A stretch of DNA of 64,000 nucleotides from Sphingoaurantiacus capsulatus. GTDB taxonomy: Bacteria > Pseudomonadota > Alphaproteobacteria > Sphingomonadales > Sphingomonadaceae. Each line of letters begins with the position of its first letter. Position 1 is the stretch's first letter. The notes under the pieces were generated by a model. It worked only from the letters and a program-made list of their open reading frames with translations, was not told the origin of the DNA and searched no databases. The stretch covers positions 186,001 to 250,000 of the forward strand of contig NZ_JBHRXV010000001.1 in the NCBI RefSeq assembly GCF_042648405.1, read 5' to 3'. Made by a program: the position numbers and the translations under genes. This document shows positions 32,777 to 39,684 of the stretch, one piece after another.

Positions 32777-33529
32777 TCACCCCGCCGTGGCGACACGGCG
32801 GGGTTTCCCTTTTTGAAGCAGCAGCGACACCGCCCAGGTCGGGCGCGAACGGCGGTCGAGCCGGGCGGAACCGACGGCGATGCCGGCGGCGGGCTCGGTG
32901 TAGGGGATCACCGCGACCTCGGTCAGCGCCAGCGGCAAGCCGGCGGCCATCGCCCGAAGGTTCTCGCGATAGGCGGCGGCGACCACCGCCGGATCATCCT
33001 CGGCAGCGCGGTCGACGATCTGCACGACCCCGCCTTCCCGCAGCCGCACGGCGGCAAGGCGCAGCGCGATCAGCTGCATCGCGACAACATAGCGGGCATC
33101 TTCGGTAAGGCCGTGCGCGCGGACCACCGGGTCCTGCACGCGCGCCGGATGCGTCCCCGGAAACCAGAGGGTGACGGCGTCGAAGGACCCGAGCGCATTG
33201 AGCGCGGGATCGGGACGCAGCAGGTCCGACTGGATGAGCGACGCCGACACGCCCAGCCGATCGGCGGCGGCGGCCAGCGCATAGGGGTTCTCGTCGACGC
33301 CGATCCACGCGTCCGCCCGCAGCGCCGCGAGGCCGTGCCCCAGCCCGCAGCCGAGATCGAGCAGGCGCGGCTGCGGCCCGAGCCGCTCGGCGAGCTGCGC
33401 ATAGAGGCCCTGCCGCTCATAGTGCGCGGCGTTGATCGCCCAGCCCTCGGCATAGGCGCGGCGCGACTGATCGATCGGCGCCGGGCAGCCGGCGTCGTTC
33501 GCCCCGAGGGGCGCTGCGAAATCTGGCAT
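32777..33529 (-). CDS. Class I SAM-dependent methyltransferase
   Basis: 250 residues. Motif I RLLDLGCGLGHGLAALRADAWIGVDENPYALAAA (GxGxG and acidic end of strand 2) marks a Rossmann-like AdoMet site; ASLIQSDLL and FDAVTLWFPGTHP are motifs II and III. The FPGTH segment and the general layout resemble small-molecule methyltransferases of unknown substrate. The final 9 residues (KGKPRRVATAG) are encoded within the flagellin terminator. Next gene upstream is an HTH regulator 25 nt away. Confidence 0.85.
   Translation of the reverse strand: MPDFAAPLGANDAGCPAPIDQSRRAYAEGWAINAAHYERQGLYAQLAERLGPQPRLLDLGCGLGHGLAALRADAWIGVDENPYALAAAADRLGVSASLIQSDLLRPDPALNALGSFDAVTLWFPGTHPARVQDPVVRAHGLTEDARYVVAMQLIALRLAAVRLREGGVVQIVDRAAEDDPAVVAAAYRENLRAMAAGLPLALTEVAVIPYTEPAAGIAVGSARLDRRSRPTWAVSLLLQKGKPRRVATAG
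32779..32815 (+). terminator. Rho-independent terminator of flagellin
   Basis: ACCCCGCCGTG (32779-32789) and CACGGCGGGGT (32794-32804) form a perfect 11-bp stem with a GCGA loop, followed by TTCCCTTTTT. It lies inside the last codons of the convergent methyltransferase gene. Confidence 0.9.
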
Positions 33530-33554
33530 GAGATGTCCTGTTCGGGCCGGCGGG

Positions 33555-33794
33555 TCAGCCGGCGCGTTTCAAGTCCTCGCGGCTACCCTCGGCGGGCGCA
33601 TATTCGAGGATGTCGCCGGGCTGGCAGTCGAGATAGTCGCAGATCGCCGCCAGCGTTTCGAAGCGGACGCCGGTGACCTTCCCCGATTTCAGCAACGACA
33701 AATTGGTCTGGGTGATGCCGATGGCGGCGGCGAGCGCGTTCGACCGCACCTTCCGCTTCGCCAGCATCACGTCGAGGCGCACGACGATTGGCAT
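33555..33794 (-). CDS. Cro/CI-type helix-turn-helix regulator (YozG-like)
   Basis: 79 residues from ATG 33794 (MPIVVRLDVMLAKRKVRSNA), which overlaps the stop of the DUF2975 gene by one base. The HTH reads NALAAAIGITQTNLSLLKSGKVTGVRFETLAAICDYLDCQPGDILEY, the YozG/XRE-26 type. This pair, DUF2975 membrane protein plus small XRE regulator, is a common two-gene unit in bacteria; the regulator probably controls its own operon. Confidence 0.9.
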   Translation of the reverse strand: MPIVVRLDVMLAKRKVRSNALAAAIGITQTNLSLLKSGKVTGVRFETLAAICDYLDCQPGDILEYAPAEGSREDLKRAG

Positions 33795-34399
33795 CAGACG
33801 AACCCCTCCCGCTCTTCGTGGATCTCGTGGCCGACCTGCATGACCTGCCCGATCACGAACACCAGCAACCCGAGCACGAAAGCCTGCACGCTGGCGAGGT
33901 GCAGCCATTGTTCGTCGAGCTCATAGCCGGTGGCGTCGAGGAACAGGTGGCAGAGGAACGGCGTCAGCGCATAGGCGCAGAGCCACACCCCGACCCGCCC
34001 GAGCGTGACGCCGGCATCGCGGGTGAACACCTGTCCCTTCGCGTAGCCGCCGAACAGCGCGCGCAGATGCCAGAACAACATCAACACCGGCACATAGCGG
34101 ACCAGCCCGACCAGCATGTAGACCAGCCGCTGGTCGAGCGGCAGCGAGCCGAAGGCCACCGTGTCGGCCGGGCCGCCGCCGATATAGGAACCGCTCGGCC
34201 CCATCCGCAGCAGCTCGCCCTTGTAGAAGAGCATCGCGGCGAGGCCCGCGACCATGATCAGCGCGAAAGCGGTGAACAGCGCGGTGAACAGATGCGCCAG
34301 CCCGCGGCTGCCCAGTCGCACCCGCCGCGCGGCGGCGGATTCGGGGCGCGGCGTCAGCGTGGGCTCGGGCGGCAGCTCGAACTGCAGAACGGTGGCCAT
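33794..34399 (-). CDS. DUF2975 membrane protein
   Basis: 201 residues with four membrane helices: FTALFTAFALIMVAGLAAMLFY, LVYMLVGLVRYVPVLMLFWHL, LGRVGVWLCAYALTPFLCHLF and ASVQAFVLGLLVFVIGQVMQV. A hydrophilic N-terminus is cytoplasmic. DUF2975 proteins are thought to gate or report membrane state to the partner XRE regulator, which is encoded in a coupled reading frame. Function unproven. Good GAGGGAGA ribosome site before ATG 34399. Confidence 0.85.
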   Translation of the reverse strand: MATVLQFELPPEPTLTPRPESAAARRVRLGSRGLAHLFTALFTAFALIMVAGLAAMLFYKGELLRMGPSGSYIGGGPADTVAFGSLPLDQRLVYMLVGLVRYVPVLMLFWHLRALFGGYAKGQVFTRDAGVTLGRVGVWLCAYALTPFLCHLFLDATGYELDEQWLHLASVQAFVLGLLVFVIGQVMQVGHEIHEEREGFV

Positions 34400-34473
34400 G
34401 GATTCTCCCTCCAGGCCGCCACATTTATCCGCAAATTATTTTTCGTCAAACGACAATTTATTAAATGGAAAGC

Positions 34474-34677
34474 TCAGGCGGCCTTCAGCAGCAGCGCGGT
34501 ATCGCTCAGCGCATAATGGTCGGCGACCATCGGCAGTACCGCGTCCATGTCGGCGACGATCAGGCTGCCCTTCGACCCGCACAGCTTGATGCCGGCGGGG
34601 TCGCGGTACAGTGACACCATATGGAGATCGCCCTTGATGTTGCGACCCGAAACCGACCCGATACGCTGCGGAACCAC
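34474..34677 (-). CDS. 67-residue protein of unknown function
   Basis: Starts at GTG 34677 behind AGAGGA; an ATG at 34620 would give 48 residues. Sequence MVPQRIGSVSGRNIKGDLHM then VSLYRDPAGIKLCGSKGSLI and VADMDAVLPMVADHYALSDT. Looks like a small folded cytoplasmic protein, with no signal peptide or membrane helix. Not recognised. Confidence 0.5.
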   Translation of the reverse strand: MVPQRIGSVSGRNIKGDLHMVSLYRDPAGIKLCGSKGSLIVADMDAVLPMVADHYALSDTALLLKAA

Positions 34678-34830
34678 GGAAATCCTCTCATGCTGCGGCG
34701 CGGCAGGATTTCCGTGTAGCGGACGATGCTTGCGGAATTATGGCTGGCGCGGGCGGCGGCTATAGCGGGCTGCTCGCCATGCTGCACATGCAAAATGCGA
34801 AAGGCAGCTATGCGGGCCGGCGCCTTCCAT

Positions 34831-34903
34831 TCCCGTCATACCGGCGAAAGCCGGTATCCAGACCGACCGTTCGACTGGATACCGGCTTTCGCCGGTATGA
34901 CGG
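34831..34903. repeat. Inverted pair of palindromic repeats (ACCGGC/GCCGGT arms)
   Basis: GTCATACCGGCGAAAGCCGG and inverted ATACCGGCTTTCGCCGGTAT, ending 20 nt before the tandem array. Confidence 0.85.
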
Positions 34904-34922
34904 GTGTCGTGTGCGTGGGCCT

Positions 34923-35428
34923 CAGGCCGCCTTGCGGCGGCGCTTGCTTCAGGCCGCCTTGCGGCGGCGCTTGCTTCAGGCCGCCTTGCGGCGGCGCTTG
35001 CTTCAGGCCGCCTTGCGGCGGCGCTTGCTTCAGGCCGCCTTGCGGCGGCGCTTGCTTCAGGCCGCCTTGCGGCGGCGCTTGCTTCAGGCCGCCTTGCGGC
35101 GGCGCTTGCTTCAGGCCGCCTTGCGGCGGCGCTTGCTTCAGGCCGCCTTGCGGCGGCGCTTGCTTCAGGCCGCCTTGCGGCGGCGCTTGCTTCAGGCCGC
35201 CTTGCGGCGGCGCTTGCTTCAGGCCGCCTTGCGGCGGCGCTTGCTTCAGGCCGCCTTGCGGCGGCGCTTGCTTCAGGCCGCCTTGCGGCGGCGCTTGCTT
35301 CAGGCCGCCTTGCGGCGGCGCTTGCTTCAGGCCGCCTTGCGGCGGCGCTTGCTTCAGGCCGCCTTGCGGCGGCGCTTGCTTCAGGCCGCCTTGCGGCGGC
35401 GCTTGCTTCAGGCCGCCTTGCGGCGGCG
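34923..35428 (-). repeat. 27-bp tandem array, 18.7 copies, grown from a gene 3' end
   Basis: Units start every 27 nt from 34923; 18 full copies reach 35408 and a nineteenth, partial one (to 35428) is the last coding part and stop codon of the PEP-CTERM gene. Read in the sense of that gene each unit is AAGCAAGC, then GCCGCC-GCAA-GGCGGC, then CTG: a 6-bp stem with a GCAA (GNRA) tetraloop. Copies appear identical. Because 27 is divisible by three, all frames stay open across the array, which gives long spurious ORFs. There are no spacers, so this is not CRISPR. Confidence 0.92.
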
Positions 35429-35962
35429 GCGGCCGAGACCGAGCGCCAGCACGCCGAGGCCGAGCAGCGCCGGCACGGCGGGTTCCGGCACCTGCGCCAT
35501 CAGCTCGCCGTCCTGATAGGTGCCGAAGCTACCGGCATTGAAGTTCACGCCGCGCGCGCTGATGCTGAACAGATCGTTCGACGATGCCGCCGCCTGCCAC
35601 AGGCCGATCGAGAAGATACCGTCCATCATCGGGGCGTAGATCAGGTTCGCCGGCGACAGCTCGACGATCCACTTGCCCAGCATGTCCGGCGTGTAGCCCT
35701 CATAGTAAAACTGCGACGGGAAGGCGAAGTCGAACATCGTCTCGGTGCCGTTCAGGCCGCCGTACAGCGAGAAGGTCACGTCCTGCGTCGGCTGGTTGTT
35801 GAACGCGAGCCGGTACTGGATGTTGTTCTGCCCCGCGACGGCGCCCGTCACGTCGAAATTATAGATGTGCTGGTTGGCCGAACCGACCGGGATCGGCGAG
35901 GCGTTGGCGACGACCGACAGCATCGACGCGGCCAGCACGGCCGCCGCAACTTTGAACTTCAT
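35408..35962 (-). CDS. PEP-CTERM sorting-signal protein whose 3' end seeds the tandem array
   Basis: 184 residues. Signal peptide MKFKVAAAVLAASMLSVVANA; beta-rich secreted domain (IYNFDVTGAVAGQNNIQYRLAFNNQPTQDVTFSLYGG); C-terminal signal VPEPAVPALLGLGVLALGLG followed by RRRRKAA. The codons for RRKAA and the TGA are the first unit of the 27-bp array that continues downstream. Its own sigma-54 box and the shared 14-nt palindrome lie upstream at 35994-36035. As with the other two, no exosortase gene is near. Confidence 0.88.
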   Translation of the reverse strand: MKFKVAAAVLAASMLSVVANASPIPVGSANQHIYNFDVTGAVAGQNNIQYRLAFNNQPTQDVTFSLYGGLNGTETMFDFAFPSQFYYEGYTPDMLGKWIVELSPANLIYAPMMDGIFSIGLWQAAASSNDLFSISARGVNFNAGSFGTYQDGELMAQVPEPAVPALLGLGVLALGLGRRRRKAA

Positions 35963-35993
35963 GGATGGACCCCTTGTGTATGCGCGAGCCTAC

Positions 35994-36008
35994 GCAAGGG
36001 GCAGGCCA
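35994..36008 (-). promoter_or_regulatory. Sigma-54-type promoter of the third PEP-CTERM gene
   Basis: On the minus strand TGGCCTGCCCCTTGC: GG at 36007-36006 and GC at 35995-35994, 10 nt apart, 32 nt before the ATG at 35962. Confidence 0.6.
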
Positions 36009-36016
36009 ACAGGTCC

Positions 36017-36044
36017 GGAATGGCGGAAATCCGCCGATTCCGGC
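36017..36044 (-). promoter_or_regulatory. Activator-site candidate: second GGCGGAAATCCGCC palindrome
   Basis: GGCGGAAATCCGCC at 36022-36035 within a longer near-palindrome (CCGGAAT before, GATTCCGG after). 14 nt separate it from the -24 GG, exactly as at 27799. Further upstream GGATTGTAA occurs twice in direct repeat near 36058-36078. Confidence 0.55.
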
Positions 36045-36131
36045 GTGGCGGGGGTGGTGGATTGTAACGGATTGTAAAATCGGCCGACTCTTGGGTGGAG
36101 GCTGAGAGCGGTGTCTCGGCACCCCCTCCTA

Positions 36132-36212
36132 TCGTCATCCCCGCGCAGGCGGGGATCCATTACCGCCGACGCTTCGGAGTATGGACCCCCGCCTACGCGC
36201 AGGTGACGATTG
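36132..36212. repeat. Pair of palindromic repeats (CCCCGC/GCGGGG arms), one worn
   Basis: GTCATCCCCGCGCAGGCGGG and a degraded inverted partner ACCCCCGCCTACGCGCAGGT. The remaining part of the 350-nt gap holds the PEP-CTERM promoter. Confidence 0.7.
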
Positions 36213-36312
36213 AAGGAGGTGGCGGGTGCGAACCAGGGTTCACCCGAAGCCGCCTTGGCTTTCCCCCGCCGGCTGCTAGCTTCCCCGCGACCATCGACCC
36301 CGGGGAGCCTTC

Positions 36313-38112
36313 ATGTTTACACGCCGCCAGATGCTCGCCTCGGGCAGCGCCGCCGTCGCGCTCGCCGCGCTTCCCGTCCGCGCGCAGGGCAATGCCGATG
36401 CGGCGGCGATGCGGTTGCTCGACGAGATCGCCGAGGAGCGGCTGGCGGAGGTGCCGGGGCTGGCGTCGTCGCGGGGGTTGGATGTGGGGCCCCGCGCCGC
36501 GCTGCGGGGGAAGCTGTCGGATTATTCGCAAGCGGGAGCGAAGCGCACGGCCGAGACCTTGGCGGCGCGGCTGAAGCAGCTCGACGGGTTTGCGGGCGCC
36601 GACCTTTCGCGGGAGACGCGGCGGCATGTCGAGGTGCTGCGCCATGCCTATCGGTCGGGGCATGAAGGGCTGAGCTTCCCCTATGGCCGGGTGTCGGTCG
36701 GCTCGTGGCTCAACTCGCCCTATGTGGTGATCCAGAATGTCGGCGCGTTCATCGACGTGCCGCGCCTGCTCGACGGCAGCCACAAGCTGGAAAATGCGCA
36801 GGACGCCGACGCGTATCTGGCGCGGCTCGGCGCCTTCGCCGGGGCGCTCGATGCCGAGACGGCGTGGTTGCAGGATGCGACGGCGAAGGGCGTCATTCCG
36901 CCGGCATTCCTGCTCGACAAGGCGCTGACGCAGTTGCGCGGGCTGCAGGGCGGCGACCCGGCGCAGAAGGCGTTCGTGACCAAGCTCGCGAAGGCATACC
37001 CTGACCGGGGTGCTGCTGCCGCGAAGATCGCCGCGGCCGACATCATGCCGGCGGTCGGGCGGCAGATCGCGGCGCTGGAGGCGCAGCGCAAAGTCGCCGG
37101 CACCGACGCCGGCGTGTGGAAGCTGCCCGACGGCGAGGCCTATTACCGCTGGGCGCTGGAGGCGGCGACCACCACCAAACGTACCCCCGACGAGGTGCAT
37201 GCACAGGGCCTCGACGAGCTGAAGCGCTACGAGGCGCAGATGGACGCGCTGCTCCGCCCGCTCGGCTACACCAAGGGTAGCGTCGGGCAGCGGATGGCGG
37301 CGCTCGGCCGCGACCCGCGCTTCACCTTCCCGGAAGGCGATGAGGGCCGCGCGCAGATCCTCGCGCTCGCCCAAGCCAGCATCGACAAGATCCGGCCGCA
37401 GATGCACCGCGCCTTCGGGCGGCAGGGCGGCGGCGTGGTCGAAATTCGCCGCATCCCAGAGGCCGAGGAGCTGGGCGCGGCCGGCGCCTATGGCGGCGCG
37501 GGGTCGAAGGACGGCAGCGTCACGGGGAAGTTCTGGATCAACCTGCATTCGAATTCGCGCTGGTCGAAGTTCGCGCTGCCGACGCTCGCTTATCACGAGG
37601 CGATCCCCGGCCATGTCTGGCAGGGCGAATACAGCTTCGACCTGCCGCTGGTCCGCACCCTCCTCCACTTCAATGGCTTCAACGAGGGCTGGGGCCTCTA
37701 TGCCGAGCAGCTCGGCGACGAGCTCGGCATGTATGAGGGCGATCCCGTGGCGCGGCTCGGCTACCTGCAATCGATGGCGTTCCGCGCCGCGCGGCTGGTG
37801 GTCGACACCGGCCTGCACGCCAAGCGCTGGGACCGGGCCAAGGCGGTGGCGTGGTTCGGCGAGGCGACGGGCTCGCCCACCGAGGAGGTCGAGAGCGAGA
37901 TCGACCGCTATTGCTCCTGGGCGGGGCAGGCCTGCGGCTACAAGATCGGCCACAGCGAGATCAACCGGCTGCGCGACGGGGCGAAGCGGACGCTCGGCGC
38001 CAGGTTCGACCTGCGCGCCTTCAACGACGCGGTGGTGGGCGCGGGGTGGATGCCGCTGGCGGTGCTGGATACCGTGGTCGCCGAGCATGTCGCGGCCCGG
38101 CAGCGCGGCTGA
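36313..38112 (+). CDS. DUF885 zinc-peptidase-like secreted protein
   Basis: 599 residues. The start MFTRRQMLASGSAAVALAAL is a Tat-type signal (TRRQML). Near residue 427 YHEAIPGHVWQ gives the HExxPGH zinc motif of DUF885 proteins (His428, Glu429, His434), and FNEGWGLYAEQLGDELG supplies the third ligand Glu; both are diagnostic. DUF885 proteins are uncharacterised periplasmic metallopeptidase-like enzymes, often present in several copies in sphingomonads. GGGGAGCC precedes ATG 36313. Monocistronic. Confidence 0.88.
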   Translation: MFTRRQMLASGSAAVALAALPVRAQGNADAAAMRLLDEIAEERLAEVPGLASSRGLDVGPRAALRGKLSDYSQAGAKRTAETLAARLKQLDGFAGADLSRETRRHVEVLRHAYRSGHEGLSFPYGRVSVGSWLNSPYVVIQNVGAFIDVPRLLDGSHKLENAQDADAYLARLGAFAGALDAETAWLQDATAKGVIPPAFLLDKALTQLRGLQGGDPAQKAFVTKLAKAYPDRGAAAAKIAAADIMPAVGRQIAALEAQRKVAGTDAGVWKLPDGEAYYRWALEAATTTKRTPDEVHAQGLDELKRYEAQMDALLRPLGYTKGSVGQRMAALGRDPRFTFPEGDEGRAQILALAQASIDKIRPQMHRAFGRQGGGVVEIRRIPEAEELGAAGAYGGAGSKDGSVTGKFWINLHSNSRWSKFALPTLAYHEAIPGHVWQGEYSFDLPLVRTLLHFNGFNEGWGLYAEQLGDELGMYEGDPVARLGYLQSMAFRAARLVVDTGLHAKRWDRAKAVAWFGEATGSPTEEVESEIDRYCSWAGQACGYKIGHSEINRLRDGAKRTLGARFDLRAFNDAVVGAGWMPLAVLDTVVAEHVAARQRG

Positions 38113-38183
38113 CAAAGTTAGCGTAAGCGTCATCAAAAAGGCGTATGATCCGAGTCATCAAGCACCGATGATCGGATGCCGTC

Positions 38184-38345
38184 ATGTCGCAACACGAGAT
38201 CGAGTATCTCGAGCGCCGGGCGCTCGAGGAACGTGAACGGGCGGAGGGAGCGAATTGCGTCGCCTCGGCGCGGTCGCACAAGGACATGTCCCGCGCCTAT
38301 CGGGCGAGCGCCGACCGCTTGAGGCGCGCCGACCCGAAGCCCTGA
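38184..38345 (+). CDS. 53-residue charged helical protein
   Basis: ATG 38184 to TGA 38343-38345: MSQHEIEYLERRALEERERA then EGANCVASARSHKDMSRAYR and ASADRLRRADPKP. The EYLERRA.EE..RA pattern followed by an H...A..YR.....L motif is found in very small alphaproteobacterial proteins of unknown role that are all-helical. No good ribosome site is visible, so expression is uncertain. Lies in the gap before the second PspC gene. Confidence 0.55.
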   Translation: MSQHEIEYLERRALEERERAEGANCVASARSHKDMSRAYRASADRLRRADPKP

Positions 38346-38354
38346 CCGCCTTGT

Positions 38355-38399
38355 AACAGTTGGTGCGGTTTCCCAACTGTTGGCGTGGGAATTGCCAAC
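38355..38399 (+). promoter_or_regulatory. Candidate enhancer sites for the second PspC promoter
   Basis: AACAGTTGG (38355-38363) and CCAACTGTT (38373-38381) are perfect 9-nt arms 9 nt apart; GTTGGC (38379-38384) and GCCAAC (38394-38399), also 9 nt apart, overlap them. They end 62 nt before the sigma-54 box, the range where PspF-type activators bind. Confidence 0.5.
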
Positions 38400-38460
38400 C
38401 ATTTTCGCATGATCTAACCGACCTTTAGCCAAGCCCTTGAAATATGGGGCTGCGCTGAAT

Positions 38461-38475
38461 TGGCACGGCTTGTGC
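38461..38475 (+). promoter_or_regulatory. Sigma-54 (RpoN) promoter of the second PspC gene
   Basis: TGGCACGGCTTGTGC: GG at 38462-38463, GC at 38474-38475, 57 nt before ATG 38532. First eight bases are the same as in the box at 8498. Confidence 0.7.
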
Positions 38476-38531
38476 GGAAGGGATGGCATGAACTTGGAGC
38501 GTAGAGCTCCAGACCAGACCAGGAGCCGACC

Positions 38532-38828
38532 ATGACCGCCGCTGTTGCCAACCGCCCCTCGCTCTTCGCCCGTAAAGACACGATCTTCGGCGCCTGCGAG
38601 GGCCTTGGCGAGGACTTCGGCTTCAACGCCCAGTATCTGCGCGTCGTGCTGGCCGGCCTGATCTTCTTCAGCCCGCTGGTCGCGGTGGGCGCCTACGCCA
38701 CGATCGCGGTGGCGGTGTTCGCCAGCCGCATGCTGTTCCCGAACCGCAAGCGGGCCGCCGCTGCCGCCGCCGAGCCGGTCGCGCTGGTCAACCAGAACGA
38801 CGCCGCGCCGCTGGCGATGGCGGCCTAA
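38532..38828 (+). CDS. PspC-domain protein, 98 residues
   Basis: Opens with a PspC domain: SLFARKDTIFGACEGLGEDFGFNAQYLRVVLAGLIFFSPLVAVGAYATIAVAVFASRMLFP. The GACEGLGEDFGFN turn matches GVCAGLAEYLGVD of the copy at 8707. The C-terminal tail (NRKRAAAAAAEPVALVNQND) is cytoplasmic and unlike the shorter copy. AGGAGCC precedes the ATG. With its own sigma-54 box and paired upstream sites it should respond to envelope stress like the psp regulon. No pspA or pspB is next to it. Confidence 0.88.
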   Translation: MTAAVANRPSLFARKDTIFGACEGLGEDFGFNAQYLRVVLAGLIFFSPLVAVGAYATIAVAVFASRMLFPNRKRAAAAAAEPVALVNQNDAAPLAMAA

Positions 38829-38885
38829 CCAACAAGCTTGGGCGGCGCCCGATCCCCCTCCCCGCGCGCCGCCCTAACCCTTCCT

Positions 38886-38990
38886 CTCGTCATCCCCGCG
38901 AAGGCGGGGACCCAGTCCACACAAATAGCGCCAGCGGAGCTGGCATTTTCTTCAAGGGCTGGACCCCCGCCTTCGCGGGGGCGACGATGG
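38886..38990. repeat. Inverted pair of palindromic repeats (CCCCGC/GCGGGG arms)
   Basis: GTCATCCCCGCGAAGGCGGG and inverted ACCCCCGCCTTCGCGGGGGC, with AGCGCCAGCGGAGCTGGCAT between, opening the 855-nt repeat island before the sulfatase. Confidence 0.85.
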
Positions 38991-39018
38991 GTGAGAGTTC
39001 TCGGGTCGCTATTTGGCA

Positions 39019-39130
39019 TTCCTCCCCTCCCCCGCCGGGGAGGGGTAAGGGGTGGGCCTGGCGGCGATCCGTGACCCCGACATTTACCCCCGCCACGCGA
39101 GCCCACCCCTTACCCCCCGGGGAGGGGAGG
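39019..39130. repeat. 110-bp palindromic repeat, copy 1 of 3
   Basis: Arms CCTCCCCTCCCCCGCCGGGG and CCCCCCGGGGAGGGGAGGGT; the centre contains GGCCTGGCGGCGATCCGTGA. Outer ends pair to each other. Confidence 0.85.
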
Positions 39131-39196
39131 GTTTCCGCGCCCGTACAAACCTGCTCCGATTGCTCCTTACGACCGCCCCCTGCCCCTCCCCTTGAT

Positions 39197-39273
39197 CGTC
39201 ATCCCGGCGAAGGCCAGGATCCATTCTCCGAGGCGTCGGCGGTAATGGATCCCCGCCTTCGCGGGGATGACGA
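39197..39273. repeat. Inverted pair of short palindromic repeats
   Basis: GTCATCCCGGCGAAGGCCAG (one arm base changed) and inverted ATCCCCGCCTTCGCGGGGAT, between copies 1 and 2 of the longer repeat. Confidence 0.75.
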
Positions 39274-39307
39274 TGAGAGAGAGTTCTCGGCGCGCCACCC
39301 GCACACA

Positions 39308-39430
39308 TTCCTCCCCTCCCCCGCCGGGGAGGGGTTGGGGGTGGGCTTGGCGGCGGTCCGTGACGCCAACATCCACCCCCGTCACGCGAGCCCACCCCTT
39401 ACCCCTCCCCCTCGGGGAGGGGAGTTGGTC
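39308..39430. repeat. 110-bp palindromic repeat, copy 2 of 3
   Basis: Same arms as copy 1 with centre GGCTTGGCGGCGGTCCGTGA and the longer right arm CCCTCGGGGAGGGGAGTTGG. Same orientation as copies 1 and 3. Confidence 0.85.
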
Positions 39431-39475
39431 GCCCTCGCGCCTTCTTTGATCGAGTGAGGGCTGTCCGCTCGCCAA

Positions 39476-39605
39476 CTACTCCCCTCCCCCGCCGGGGAGG
39501 GGTTGGGGGTGGGCCTGGCGGCGATCCGTGACCCCGACATTTACCCGCGACACGCGAGCCCACCCCTTACCCCTCCCCCTCGGGGAGGGGAGTTGGTCGC
39601 CCCCG
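39476..39605. repeat. 110-bp palindromic repeat, copy 3 of 3
   Basis: Nearly the same as copy 1 in its centre and copy 2 in its right arm, and extends into CGCCCCCGTACAAAC, a tail also found after copy 1. Ends 80 nt before the sulfatase start. Confidence 0.85.
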
Positions 39606-39684
39606 TACAAACCCTGCCCCGGTTGCGCCCTCCCCCTCCTATTGGCATAACCTCTGCCGATAGATTCGGGCGCCAAGGGCAGGA

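Noticed and set aside
34923..35428. CRISPR array
   Set aside because: Units are contiguous and identical, with no spacers, and no cas genes are near.
34726..36067. Long frames encoding 9-residue repeats (RPPCGGACF, LRRRLLQAA, ASGRLAAAL)
   Set aside because: They arise because the 27-bp array keeps all frames open; no start signals, and the same DNA is better explained as the 3' expansion of the PEP-CTERM gene.
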